Assembly (NCBI GenBank): GCA_963747425.1
Contig: CAVVFJ010000012.1
Location: forward strand, 124,001-188,000
From: DASUPK01 sp963747425
GTDB taxonomy: Bacteria > Actinomycetota > Thermoleophilia > Solirubrobacterales > 70-9
Length of the DNA: 64,000 nt
Direction of reading: 5' to 3'
Notes under the pieces: model-generated
Told to the model about the DNA's origin: nothing
Databases searched by the model: none
Seen by the model: only the letters and a program-made list of their open reading frames with translations
Program-made: the position numbers and the translations under genes
Shown here: in pieces, positions 8,101-16,058 of the stretch
Layout of the letters: each line of letters starts with the position of its first letter
How positions within the stretch are numbered: the first letter of the stretch is position 1

Positions 8101-8592
8101 TCAGGGCGGGGTGACGCCAGCTTCGTCGAACACTGGCCTGAGGCCGGCGGCGTCGGTGCGGTGCAGGACGCCCTCGCTGGTGACGCCTCCGCCGCTGAAC
8201 CCGTAGCTCAGGTCCTTCGGGGCTCGGGGCGGGTCGGGGCCGATGGACACCACCCCTTCGCCTTTGCAATTACCACCCGCTCCTTGCGTGATTTGCTCTC
8301 TGAAGTTGTACGCGGCCGGCGGGAGTGAAGCGAGCGCGTTCTTCACGGTCCAGCTGCCCCCGCAGTCGATGCCCGTATAGGCGACGCGACCGGTTCCGTC
8401 GGGCGAGATCCGGACCGCGATCCGGAATGGCTCGAGGCCCTTCTGGGTCAGCGTCGCAGTCCAGTCGCCTGCGATCTCCTTTGTGGGTCCCACGCTGGTG
8501 GTTGTGCCACCGCCATCGGCGCCGTCATCCCCACACCCGGCGATCAGGAGCGCGGGCAGGAGGAGCGTCAGGACCAGCCACCGGACGGACAC
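8101..8592 (-). CDS. putative lipoprotein
   Basis: The 163-residue product begins at GTG 8592 with a short basic n-region (MSVRW), a hydrophobic core and the lipobox LIAGC at residues 16-20, so Cys20 should be lipid-anchored. The mature part has a Gly/Thr linker and a small beta-rich domain with a cysteine pair (GIDCGGSW and GGNCKGEG). It resembles secreted proteins with a C-rich beta-barrel but no family is recognised. It is divergent from the GNAT gene with only 24 nt between the two start codons. Confidence 0.75.
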   Translation of the reverse strand: MSVRWLVLTLLLPALLIAGCGDDGADGGGTTTSVGPTKEIAGDWTATLTQKGLEPFRIAVRISPDGTGRVAYTGIDCGGSWTVKNALASLPPAAYNFREQITQGAGGNCKGEGVVSIGPDPPRAPKDLSYGFSGGGVTSEGVLHRTDAAGLRPVFDEAGVTPP

Positions 8593-8598
8593 ATCGAC

Positions 8599-8608
8599 AG
8601 CCTAGTAT
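8599..8608. promoter_or_regulatory. bidirectional promoter with overlapping -10 boxes
   Basis: On the plus strand TAGTAT (8603-8608) lies 8 nt before ATG 8617. On the minus strand TAGGCT (8604-8599) lies 6 nt before GTG 8592. The two -10 boxes overlap by two bases, so both divergent genes would be transcribed without leaders from one shared melting site. Confidence 0.5.
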
Positions 8609-8616
8609 CGGCTCGG

Positions 8617-9105
8617 ATGGCAAACGAGCCGGTAGCCGAAGGTCCGCGCAAGCTCGCCGAGGGGGTCGAGGTTCGTCCCGCGCGCGAGGACGAGATCGAC
8701 GACCTCATGCCACTGATGCGGGCGTACTGCGAGTTCTATGAATCCTCGCCGTCAGACGAAGGCGTCATCGGCATGCTGCGAACGCTGATCACCGACCAGT
8801 CGCAGGGCGCCGTCTTCATCGCCCGCAAGGACGGGACGGCGGTCGGAGTGGCCACTCTGGACTGGAAGTGGTCGAGCCTCAAGGGCGCCCGAATCGGTTA
8901 CCTGGAAGACCTCTTCGTCGATCCGGATGCACGGGGCGACGGGATCGCGGACGCGCTGATCGGGATCTGCGCGGATCGCTGCCGCGAGCTGGGCATGCCC
9001 GCGATGGAGTGGCTGACGGCTCCCGACAACCATCGCGCGCAGAAGGTCTACAACCGCACCGGGGCCGAGCCCGGCACCTACGTCGAATACGACCTGGAGC
9101 TGTGA
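8617..9105 (+). CDS. GNAT family N-acetyltransferase
   Basis: The 162-residue protein shows the GNAT fold order: VRPAREDEIDDLMPLMRAY (strand 1, helix 1), GVATLDW (strand 4), the acetyl-CoA pyrophosphate loop DLFVDPDARGDGIADALI (motif A with R-G-D-G-I-A) at about residues 99-116, and a C-terminal DNHRAQKVYNRTGAEP motif B. Substrate unknown. Its stop codon overlaps the GTG start of the alpha/beta hydrolase (GTGA), so the two are translationally coupled. Confidence 0.9.
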   Translation: MANEPVAEGPRKLAEGVEVRPAREDEIDDLMPLMRAYCEFYESSPSDEGVIGMLRTLITDQSQGAVFIARKDGTAVGVATLDWKWSSLKGARIGYLEDLFVDPDARGDGIADALIGICADRCRELGMPAMEWLTAPDNHRAQKVYNRTGAEPGTYVEYDLEL

Positions 9106-9917
9106 ACAGGTCCGCAGCCTCGCTGCCGGCCGGCTGGCTCAATCACACGCGGCAGGGGGAAGGGGAGCCCCTGCTCCTGCTGCATTCCCTTGGCGGATCG
9201 CTGATCCAGTGGTCGCCGGTGATGGACCGGCTGGCCGCCGAGCGCGAGGTGATCGCCGTGGACATGCCCGGATTCGGCAAGTCCCCTCAGCTGCCCGAGG
9301 GCGTCGAGCCGAGGGCGGCCAACCTGGCGACCGCCGTGCTCGACTTCTATGACTCCCTTGGAATCGACGGAAAGCCGGCGGTCGGCGGCATCTCCCTGGG
9401 TGGCTGGACGGCGATCGAGTGCGCCCGTCAGGGGGGTGCGAGTGCCGTGGTAGCCCTCTGCCCGGCGGGCTTCTGGAAGCGCTCGCCAGAGGCTTCCAAT
9501 CAGGCCGTCGCCCGGGCTCGGCGCAGTGGGCGGGCGACGAGTGCGCTTCTGCGCCCGATCATGTCGACGGCGCGCGGTCGCCGGCGCGCGCTGGGCCGGT
9601 TCATCTACCGGCCAGAGCGCCTCAGTCCCGGCGAGGCGGCGGCCATCGCCAAGGCGTACGTGACCGCACCGGCCTACGACGAGGCGAGCGCGCTGATGCG
9701 CGCGGGACGGGTCGAGGAGCTGAAGGGGATCAAGACGCCGATCACCCTCGCCTGGGCCGAGCACGACACGCTGGTTCGAACCCGCCCGCTGCGCGACGGG
9801 ATCCTCCCCAAGAGGGTTCAGCAGGTCGAGCTGCCGGGGTGCGGCCACGTCCCGACGTGGGACGACCCGGAGCTGGTTGCCCGAGTCATCCTCGCCGGAG
9901 CTCGGCGAACGAAGTAG
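9102..9917 (+). CDS. alpha/beta-hydrolase fold protein
   Basis: 271 residues from GTG 9102. The catalytic triad is visible: oxyanion loop LHSLGGS near residue 27, nucleophile elbow GGISLGGW near residue 96, acid in WAEHDTL near residue 226, and His in GCGHVPTWDDPE near residue 250. The cap domain is helical and basic. It is probably an esterase, lactonase or C-C hydrolase, and the substrate is not predictable. It is translationally coupled to the upstream acetyltransferase and convergent with the Fur gene. Confidence 0.88.
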   Translation: MNRSAASLPAGWLNHTRQGEGEPLLLLHSLGGSLIQWSPVMDRLAAEREVIAVDMPGFGKSPQLPEGVEPRAANLATAVLDFYDSLGIDGKPAVGGISLGGWTAIECARQGGASAVVALCPAGFWKRSPEASNQAVARARRSGRATSALLRPIMSTARGRRRALGRFIYRPERLSPGEAAAIAKAYVTAPAYDEASALMRAGRVEELKGIKTPITLAWAEHDTLVRTRPLRDGILPKRVQQVELPGCGHVPTWDDPELVARVILAGARRTK

Positions 9918-9934
9918 CGCGGAGTCCCGCGCTA
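9915..9934. terminator. bidirectional hairpin containing both stop codons
   Basis: TAGCGCGG and CCGCGCTA form a perfect 8-bp stem with loop AGTC. The first three bases are the stop codon of the hydrolase and the last three are the complement of the Fur gene's stop codon, so the terminator is shared and partly inside both genes. Confidence 0.6.
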
Positions 9935-10381
9935 CCGCGCGCAGTCAGCGCACAGCCCGCTGACGACGACCTCGGCGCGGTCCGGCTCGAAGCCGGACCT
10001 CGCCGCGGATCGACGGGCCCGCTCGAGGTCGAGCGGGACCTCCATGTCCTCGATGCGCCCGCAGTTGCGGCAGATCATGTGGTGGTGGGCGTCGGCGCGC
10101 GTGTCCCAGAGGATGGTGCCGCCGCCGCCGTTGACGCGCCGGACGATGCCGAGCTGCTCGAAGAGCTCGAGCGTCGCGTAGACGGTGGGGAGGGAGACCC
10201 CGGGCAGCTTCTCGCCGGCCTCGGAGAGGAGGTCCTCTGCGCTCACGTGCCGGGCCTGGTCCCGGAGCAGCCTGTGCATGACGACCCGTTGCGAGGTCGC
10301 CCGCAGGCCGCGCTCGCGCAGGAGCTCGGTCAGCTCGGCGTCGTCGCGGGGCGGGGCGTGGAGATGTGTGTCGGAAGTCAT
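9932..10381 (-). CDS. Fur family metalloregulator
   Basis: The 149-residue protein has the Fur winged helix (LLRERGLRATSQRVVMHRLL, then SLPTVYATLELFEQLGIV at about 65-82) and the metal-binding C-terminal half with the HHHMICRNCG segment at about 99-108 and a second cysteine pair CADC at the extreme C-terminus, which form the structural zinc site. It is divergent from a VIT-type iron exporter, and the 69-nt gap carries palindromic sequences, so iron-dependent control of export (or autoregulation) is the simplest model. Whether it senses Fe, Mn or Zn cannot be told from sequence. Confidence 0.92.
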   Translation of the reverse strand: MTSDTHLHAPPRDDAELTELLRERGLRATSQRVVMHRLLRDQARHVSAEDLLSEAGEKLPGVSLPTVYATLELFEQLGIVRRVNGGGGTILWDTRADAHHHMICRNCGRIEDMEVPLDLERARRSAARSGFEPDRAEVVVSGLCADCAR

Positions 10382-10382
10382 C

Positions 10383-10424
10383 AGGTCAACCTAATAGAAC
10401 ATGGTACATCTTAGGCGTACCTTA
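10383..10424. promoter_or_regulatory. candidate Fur-binding region
   Basis: Two related palindromes, AGGTCAACCT (10383-10392) and TTAGGCGTACCTTA (10411-10424), share AGG...CCT half sites. A further inverted pair GGTAC/GTACC with a 9-nt spacer spans 10403-10421. The region is markedly more AT-rich than its surroundings and separates the Fur and iron-exporter genes. Confidence 0.45.
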
Positions 10425-10438
10425 TCTTAATTCTCTTG

Positions 10439-10444
10439 TATTAT
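10439..10444 (+). promoter_or_regulatory. candidate -10 box TATTAT of the iron exporter gene
   Basis: TATTAT is followed by 6 nt and ATG 10451, giving a leaderless transcript whose promoter abuts the Fur-like palindromes. Confidence 0.45.
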
Positions 10445-10450
10445 GACGCC

Positions 10451-10960
10451 ATGAGCGAATTGGTGGCGAGGCTGGCGGGGAGGATGGGGCCGGTCGACGA
10501 GGAGCGGTTCATGCTCCAGCGCGTCCAGCCCGCTCTGATCGGCCTGATCGACGGCACCGTCTCGACCCTGGCGCCGATCTTCGCGACCGCCTTCCTGGCC
10601 GGCTCCCACGCCGCCCTCTTCGTCGGACTCGCGGCGGCGCTCGGCGCCGGGATCAGCATGGGCCTCTCCGAGGCGCTCTCGGACGACGGCACCGTCACCG
10701 GGCGAGGCAGCTCGATGTCCCGCGGGCTGATCACCGGCGGGGCGACCTTCTTCGGCGGCAGCTTCCACGCCCTGCCCTTCCTGATCAGCGATCTGAACAC
10801 AGCCCTGCTCGTGGCCTCGTTCACGGTGGGATGCGAGCTGATCGCCATCGCCTGGATCCGCAAGCGGTTCCTGGACGTCTCCCTGAGGAGCTCGCTGATC
10901 CAGGTGACGCTCGGAGGCGTGATCGTCGCGATCACCGGCGTGCTGATCGGCCAGGCTTAG
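10451..10960 (+). CDS. VIT1/CCC1-type iron exporter, membrane domain only
   Basis: The 169-residue protein has about five hydrophobic segments and the VIT-family opening RVQPALIGLIDGTVSTLAPIF at about residues 21-41, which in erythrin-VIT proteins (MbfA type) begins the membrane domain. It lacks the N-terminal ferritin-like domain of MbfA. In the family this domain moves ferrous iron or manganese out of the cytoplasm. Position opposite a Fur gene supports a role in iron detoxification. ATG 10451 is chosen over a TTG 15 nt upstream because of the abutting -10 box. Confidence 0.82.
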   Translation: MSELVARLAGRMGPVDEERFMLQRVQPALIGLIDGTVSTLAPIFATAFLAGSHAALFVGLAAALGAGISMGLSEALSDDGTVTGRGSSMSRGLITGGATFFGGSFHALPFLISDLNTALLVASFTVGCELIAIAWIRKRFLDVSLRSSLIQVTLGGVIVAITGVLIGQA

Positions 10961-10979
10961 CTGTAGAAACCCTGCGGCG

Positions 10980-12524
10980 ATGCCGCAGGAAGACGACATC
11001 ACGCGGGACGACCTTGCAGAGCTGCAGCGCAGGCAAGAGCTGACGGAGGACGCGGCGCGAGGGGAGGCCGTCTCCAAGCGCCACGAGCGGGGAGGGCGGA
11101 CGGCTCGCGAGAACGTCGCCGACCTGATCGACGAGGGATCGTGGGTCGAGTACGGGCGCTACGCCGTCGCGCAACAGCGGGCGCGCCGCAGTAAGGAGGA
11201 CCTGATCGCCAGCACCCCGGCCGACGGCCTCGTCGCCGGGACCGCCACGATCGACGGGCATCCCGCCGCGGTGCTTGCCTACGACTACACCGTCCTCGCC
11301 GGCACCCAGGGCACCGTCGGCCACTTCAAGAAGGACCGGATGTTCGAGCTGATCGAGCGGATGCGCCTGCCGGTCGTCTTCTTCGCGGAGGGCGGCGGGG
11401 GTCGCCCGGGCGACACCGACCACCCCGTCGTCAGCGCGCTGCAGGTCAGGGCGTTCGCGCTCTGGGCCAAGCTCTCCGGTCACGTCCCGAGGATCTCGAT
11501 CGTCGCCGGGAACTGCTTCGCCGGCAACGCGGTGATCGCCGGGTGTTCCGACCTGATCGTCGCAACCGAGGGGTCCTCGATCGGAATGGCGGGTCCCGCG
11601 ATGATCGCGGGCGGCGGCCTGGGCGACGTCCGGGCCGAGGATGTCGGCCCGGTCGAGATGCAGGCCCCCAACGGCGTGCTCGACATCGTCGTGGCGGACG
11701 AGGAGGAGGCCGTCGCGACGACCAAGCGCCTGCTCGGCTACTTCCGCGGCCCGGTGGAGGAGTGGTCGGCCGCCGATCAGGCGCAGCTTCGCGACGCGGT
11801 GCCCGAGAGCTCCCGGCGCGCCTACGACGTGCTGCCGATCGTCCGCACGATCGCCGACGAGGAGTCGGTCACGGTGTTGCGCGAGCGCTTCGCGCCCGAG
11901 CTGCTCACCGCGCTGGTCCGCATCGAAGGACGCCCAGCCGGCGTCATCGCGAACAACTGCAAGCACCAGGCCGGTGTTGTCACCGGCGAGGCCGCGGACA
12001 AGGCCGCACGGTTCATGCAGCTGTGCGATGCCTTCGGACTGCCGGTCGTCTCGCTGATCGACACCCCCGGCTACATGGTCGGGCCGGAGGCCGAGCGGGA
12101 CGCTCTCGTCCGGCACTGCTGCCGGATGCTCATCGCCGGCGCCGCCCTCACCGTCCCCACCATGGCCATCATCCTGCGCCGCGGATACGGCCTGGGCGCC
12201 CAGGCGATGGCCTTCGGCAGCCTGCACGAGCCGCTCCTGACCGCCGCATGGCCGGACGCGACGCTGGGTCCCATGGGACTGGAGGGCGCCGTGCGCCTCG
12301 CGATGCGCCGCGACCTCGAGGCGATCGAGGACGAGGGCGAGCGTGAGCAACGCGTCCGCGAGCTGACGAATCAGATGTACGAGCACGCCAAGGCGCTCAA
12401 CGCCGCACAGATCTTCGAGATCGACGACGTCATCGATCCGGCCGACACCCGAGCGACGATCGCTCACACGCTCGCCGCGGCGGGCGACTCGGCGCCCAGT
12501 GGTCGCACCGTCGACGCCTGGTAG
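10980..12524 (+). CDS. acyl-CoA carboxylase, carboxyltransferase (beta) subunit
   Basis: The 514-residue protein is a full-length biotin-dependent carboxyltransferase. The N-terminal half contains KRHERGGRTARENVADLIDEGS (residues 33-54; key R and E residues) and the acyl-CoA-binding VPRISIVAGNCFAGNAVIAG region. The C-terminal half has the carboxybiotin-binding glycines around 350-420 (SLIDTPGYMVGPEAE, then RRGYGLGAQAMAFGS). It transfers CO2 from carboxybiotin to acetyl-, propionyl- or a related CoA. No biotin carboxylase gene is nearby. It is convergent with mmsA, whose product makes propionyl-CoA, so propionyl-CoA is a plausible substrate (inference). Confidence 0.9.
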   Translation: MPQEDDITRDDLAELQRRQELTEDAARGEAVSKRHERGGRTARENVADLIDEGSWVEYGRYAVAQQRARRSKEDLIASTPADGLVAGTATIDGHPAAVLAYDYTVLAGTQGTVGHFKKDRMFELIERMRLPVVFFAEGGGGRPGDTDHPVVSALQVRAFALWAKLSGHVPRISIVAGNCFAGNAVIAGCSDLIVATEGSSIGMAGPAMIAGGGLGDVRAEDVGPVEMQAPNGVLDIVVADEEEAVATTKRLLGYFRGPVEEWSAADQAQLRDAVPESSRRAYDVLPIVRTIADEESVTVLRERFAPELLTALVRIEGRPAGVIANNCKHQAGVVTGEAADKAARFMQLCDAFGLPVVSLIDTPGYMVGPEAERDALVRHCCRMLIAGAALTVPTMAIILRRGYGLGAQAMAFGSLHEPLLTAAWPDATLGPMGLEGAVRLAMRRDLEAIEDEGEREQRVRELTNQMYEHAKALNAAQIFEIDDVIDPADTRATIAHTLAAAGDSAPSGRTVDAW

Positions 12525-12531
12525 CTACCAG
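12518..12531. repeat. perfect 14-bp palindrome at convergent gene ends
   Basis: CTGGTAGCTACCAG is its own reverse complement and contains the stop codons of the carboxylase gene (TAG) and of mmsA (CTA read in reverse), which are directly adjacent. Confidence 0.45.
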
Positions 12532-13988
12532 CGGCTGGTGACGACCTTCTTGCGCGTGTAGAAGTCGACGGCGTCGGGGCCGTTGGCGTGCAGGTCGCCG
12601 TCGATCGAGTCCTTCCAGCCGGAGAAGGGGAACCAGGCAACCGGCGCCGGCACCCCGATGTTGACGCCGAGCATTCCCGCCTCGATGCCCCAGCGATAGG
12701 CGCGCGCCGCGGCGCCGGACGTGGTGAAGATCGAGCCGGCGTTGCCGTAGCGCGAGCCGTTGGCGAACTCGATCGCGGCGTCCAGATCGGGCACCGCGAC
12801 CAGCGCCAGAACGGGCCCGAAGATCTCCTCGCGCGCGAGCTCTGACTCCGGGTTCGTCACCTCGACAAGCGTCGGCCCCAGCATCGCCCCGGCCTCGCCG
12901 CCGCCGAGACGGCCGTCGAGCAGGACGCTCGCGCCCTGGTCCTCCGCGGTCGCGACCGCGGTCTCCGCCCGCTCACGGGCCTCGGGCGAGACCATCGGGC
13001 AGACGTCCGTGCCCGGATCGGCGCCCGGGCCGGTCGACAGCCCCTCGGCGGCGCTGACCAGCGCCTCGCGCACCTCGGCCTGGCGGCTCTCGTCGCCGGC
13101 GATCACGCAGACGGAGCCGGCGAGGCAGCGCTGCCCGGCGGCGCCGAAGGCGGAGGCCATGATCGCCGGCACCGAGGTCGAGAGGTCGGCGTCGTCCGCG
13201 ACGATCATCGAGTTCTTGGCGCCTCCAAGTGCCTGCACCCGCTTGCCGGTCTCCGCGGAGCGGGTCGCGATCAGCCGGGCCGTCTTCGCCTGCCCGACGA
13301 AGGAGACGGCGTCCACCTGGCCGTGATCCAGGATCGACTCGACGGCCTCCCGACCGCCGTGCACGAGGTTGACGACGCCGGGCGGGAAGATCTCCTCCTC
13401 GTCGATCAGCTCGCAGATGCGCTGGGCGGGACGCGGGTCGCGCTCGGAGGGCTTGAGCACGAACGCGTTGCCGCAGGCGACGGCGTAGGGCAGGAACCAG
13501 AGCGGGATCATCGCCGGGAAGTTGAAGGGGGTGATCGCGGCGACCACTCCGACGGGCTGGCGGACCAGCTCTACGTCGATGCCGGACGCGACTCCCTCGA
13601 GCGTCTCGCCCTTGAGCAGATGGGGGATCGCGGCCGCAGACTCGACCGATTCGATGCCGCGGCCGACCTCGCCGTCGGCGTCGGCGAGCGTCTTGCCCAT
13701 GTCGGCGGTGACGAGCGCGGTGATCTCGTCGCGATGCCGCACGAGCGCATCGCGGAGCGCCAGGATCGCCCTGGCCCGCTCCTGAGGCGGCACCTCGCGC
13801 CAGGCGGGCTGGGCGGCCCTGGCCGCCGCGACGGCGCGATCGACGTCGGCCGCGACCGAAAGCGGAATCCGGGCGGTCAGCTCACCCGTGGCCGGATCCC
13901 GGTCATCGAGCGCCTCGGTGGCGACAGAGTCGAACCAGTCGCCGCCGGCGTAGTTCTGAAGCGTCCGTGCCTCGGCCGCGGTGGCCAT
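12525..13988 (-). CDS. mmsA: CoA-acylating methylmalonate-semialdehyde dehydrogenase
   Basis: The 487-residue protein is a full-length aldehyde dehydrogenase with the features of the MmsA subfamily: ITPFNFPAMIPLWF near residue 152, the GGAKNSMIV segment near 258, the catalytic cysteine in AGQRCLAGS near 285, and the diagnostic C-terminus FPFSGWKDSIDGDLH followed by DFYTRKKVVTSRW. It converts methylmalonate semialdehyde or malonate semialdehyde to propionyl- or acetyl-CoA with NAD+, in valine, pyrimidine or inositol catabolism. It faces the acyl-CoA carboxylase beta gene, with which it could link valine breakdown to methylmalonyl-CoA. Confidence 0.92.
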   Translation of the reverse strand: MATAAEARTLQNYAGGDWFDSVATEALDDRDPATGELTARIPLSVAADVDRAVAAARAAQPAWREVPPQERARAILALRDALVRHRDEITALVTADMGKTLADADGEVGRGIESVESAAAIPHLLKGETLEGVASGIDVELVRQPVGVVAAITPFNFPAMIPLWFLPYAVACGNAFVLKPSERDPRPAQRICELIDEEEIFPPGVVNLVHGGREAVESILDHGQVDAVSFVGQAKTARLIATRSAETGKRVQALGGAKNSMIVADDADLSTSVPAIMASAFGAAGQRCLAGSVCVIAGDESRQAEVREALVSAAEGLSTGPGADPGTDVCPMVSPEARERAETAVATAEDQGASVLLDGRLGGGEAGAMLGPTLVEVTNPESELAREEIFGPVLALVAVPDLDAAIEFANGSRYGNAGSIFTTSGAAARAYRWGIEAGMLGVNIGVPAPVAWFPFSGWKDSIDGDLHANGPDAVDFYTRKKVVTSRW

Positions 13989-13997
13989 GGGCTCAGC

Positions 13998-14687
13998 CTA
14001 GCGCCGCCTGGACCGCCGGCGGGCACGGTGCTTCAGGAACTGGCCCGGCTCGGCCTCCTCCTCGAGCACCTGCTCGATCGTCCGGCCGCTCAGCACCGAC
14101 TCCGGCTGCGACGAGGTCGGCCTGCGCCGGGCGTCGGCGCCCTCGTCGCGCTTCTTGATGAAGAGCCACTGCTCGCGGTCCCCTTTATTCGAGGGTGCTC
14201 CGCCAGGAGCAACCCGTTTTGGGTGGGTGCGGACCAGGGCGTAGGCGCCCTTGATCTTCTCGCCGAGCATGAAGACCTTCACGTCGCCCTTCTCGATGGC
14301 CTCGTCCAGCTCCATCGGCTCGCCGCGCCGGGTCTCCGAGATGTTCTGGAACACGCCCCGGTCCCAGACGATCATCGGGCCCGCGCCGTAGGAGCCCTCC
14401 TCGATCACGCCCTCCCATTCGAGGTACTCGAGCGGATGGTCCTCCGTGCGCATCGCGAGTCGCTTGTCCCGGGGATCGAGCGAGGGACCCTTGGGGATCG
14501 CCCAGGAGGCCAGCGCGCCGTCGACCTCGAGCCGCAGGTCGTAGTGCTCCGATGTTGCCGAGTGCTTCTGGAACGAGAAGCGCGGATGCTTTCGGCGCGC
14601 CTTGCCCTTTCGCTTCGCCTTGCCGCTCGGCTCCTTGGTCTTCGAGAAGTCGCGCTTGCGCTCGTACTCCTTCAGCGATCGGGGCAT
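13998..14687 (-). CDS. stand-alone LigD 3'-phosphoesterase (PE) domain protein
   Basis: The 229-residue protein matches the DNA-ligase-D 3'-phosphoesterase domain: FSFQKHSATSEHYDLRLEVD at about 38-57 with the catalytic His and Asp/Arg, SWAIPKGPSLDPRDKRLA, and EGSYGAGPMIVWDRG near 97-111. This domain trims 3' ends (removes 3' phosphate or a ribonucleoside) before end joining. Here it is a separate gene, and ligase and polymerase domains are encoded at 41444 and 43194. Between RTHPK and GDREQWLFIKKRDE it contains an extra KRVAPGGAPSNK-type segment encoded by a palindromic repeat (see 14190-14219). ATG 14687 overlaps the stop of the upstream WS/DGAT gene by one base. Confidence 0.9.
   Translation of the reverse strand: MPRSLKEYERKRDFSKTKEPSGKAKRKGKARRKHPRFSFQKHSATSEHYDLRLEVDGALASWAIPKGPSLDPRDKRLAMRTEDHPLEYLEWEGVIEEGSYGAGPMIVWDRGVFQNISETRRGEPMELDEAIEKGDVKVFMLGEKIKGAYALVRTHPKRVAPGGAPSNKGDREQWLFIKKRDEGADARRRPTSSQPESVLSGRTIEQVLEEEAEPGQFLKHRARRRSRRR
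14190..14219 (-). repeat. in-frame palindromic element, copy 1
   Basis: A 30-bp sequence forming a hairpin (GGGTGCTCC, loop GCCA, GGAGCAACCC with one bulged A). It lies in the coding frame of the LigD-PE gene and encodes RVAPGGAPS. A copy with 28 of 30 identical bases is at 47654-47683 in the pyruvate kinase gene in the same reading frame. The two differences are a compensating pair (T-A here, G-C there) in the stem. Confidence 0.75.
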
Positions 14688-16018
14688 CAGACCGCTCCCT
14701 CCAGCTCGGCTATCGAGTCGGCGAGGGCGCCACGCAGGCCGTCGAGCTTCGAGATCGCCTCGGGGTCGGAGCAGAGGCCGAAGGCAAGCTCGCCCTCGAG
14801 GGAGACGACGGAGATCCGCAGGGCGTGCCGGTCGGCGGGCTCGGCGAAGGAGCAGAACTGCTCGACGGCGTGGCCGAGGATCACGGCACGCTCCCTGGGG
14901 CCCGGTACGTTCGAGACGGAGAGGGCAAACTCGCGCGGTCCGGAGGTCACACGGGTAATCCCCTTGTAGAGAGGCCTGAACCTGCTGAGCGCATGGAAGA
15001 AGGCGTAGAGCGCGTCCGCATCGTGGTCGAGCTTTCTCTCACTCGTCTCCGTGTTGATCAACCGCAGCCGCTCCTGCGCGTCCGGCTCCGAGATCGGCAG
15101 GTCCACGTTCATGAACGAGTCCCGGTTGCCGAGCTCTCCCTTCTCCTCCTCGCGGGCGTGCAGGCAGACTGGAATCTGGACTCGAAGGTCGTCGGCCACC
15201 CCGCCGGCTTCCGGGAGCCAGCGGCGAAGCGCTCCGGCGACGACGGCGAGGACGACATCGTTGACGGTGGCGCTTTCGGGTGCGCTGTGGCCGATCCGCT
15301 TGAGCCGCTCGAGGGGGAAGCTGGTCCAGGCGACCTCGCGCGCCGGGCCGATGTGATGGTCGAGCGTGCTGTCACGCCCCGGCCGCAGCTCGCGCCAGAG
15401 GGCGGACGGCAGCCGGACCAGGATGCGCTCCTCCGCGGCGCCTGAAGCGGGCCCGGCCGGCGTGGGTCTCGCCTTCGCCGGTCCCGGCGTCGGCGTCGGC
15501 GTGGACGCATGCGGATTCGGGGTCTCGACGTCGAGATCCCAGAGCAGGCCGGCGGCGAGCTTGATCGCGCTGACGCCATCGGCCATCGCGTGGTGGATGC
15601 GCCCGACGATCGCCGCTCGATTCCCGGTCAACGGCATCACGTCGAGGCGCCAGAGGGGACGAGTGTGGTCGAGCCGCTCGGACAGCAGCTCCCCGACCGC
15701 GGCCCGGAGCTCCTCGTCGGAGAGGGCGTCGGCGTGGTCAGGTTCCGCAACGTGCCAGTCCAGGTCGACCTGATCGGCCGCGACCCACGCCGGACGCCCG
15801 CGCCCGAGGCGGGGCTCCACGACTCGCTGGCTGAGGCGCGGGAAGGCGCCCATCCGCTCGGATACCCGCTCCCGCAGCAGCGGGACCGAGAGGGGATTCC
15901 CGCTCGAATCCGGGGCGAGGATCAGGACCTTCCCGGTGTGTCCCTTGATCACCTGGGACTCCAGGCGCAGGATCTGGGCGTCGTCGACGCTGAGGCGCTC
16001 TCTCGCCGCGGGGCTCAT
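14687..16018 (-). CDS. wax ester synthase / diacylglycerol acyltransferase (WS/DGAT)
   Basis: The 443-residue protein has the WS/DGAT active-site motif HHAMADG (HHxxxDG) near residue 142, preceded by RPLWRLDVMPL, and a C-terminal DUF1298-like half with the conserved SVSNVPGPRE near residue 357. Enzymes of this family esterify diacylglycerol or fatty alcohols with acyl-CoA to make storage lipid, at the membrane. A Pro/Thr-rich linker sits at about 170-190. It is transcribed into the LigD-PE gene with a one-base overlap, an unexpected functional pairing. Confidence 0.9.
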   Translation of the reverse strand: MSPAARERLSVDDAQILRLESQVIKGHTGKVLILAPDSSGNPLSVPLLRERVSERMGAFPRLSQRVVEPRLGRGRPAWVAADQVDLDWHVAEPDHADALSDEELRAAVGELLSERLDHTRPLWRLDVMPLTGNRAAIVGRIHHAMADGVSAIKLAAGLLWDLDVETPNPHASTPTPTPGPAKARPTPAGPASGAAEERILVRLPSALWRELRPGRDSTLDHHIGPAREVAWTSFPLERLKRIGHSAPESATVNDVVLAVVAGALRRWLPEAGGVADDLRVQIPVCLHAREEEKGELGNRDSFMNVDLPISEPDAQERLRLINTETSERKLDHDADALYAFFHALSRFRPLYKGITRVTSGPREFALSVSNVPGPRERAVILGHAVEQFCSFAEPADRHALRISVVSLEGELAFGLCSDPEAISKLDGLRGALADSIAELEGAV

Positions 16019-16058
16019 GCCCGGATCATCGCGCGCGAGGCGGCTCTTGTCATTCCCC

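Noticed and set aside
3631..16018. Possible secondary-metabolite cluster (ABC efflux, hydrolase, carboxylase, WS/DGAT)
   Set aside because: The genes are on different strands with separate promoters, and no synthase (PKS, NRPS, terpene) or tailoring set is present. Ordinary lipid metabolism explains them.
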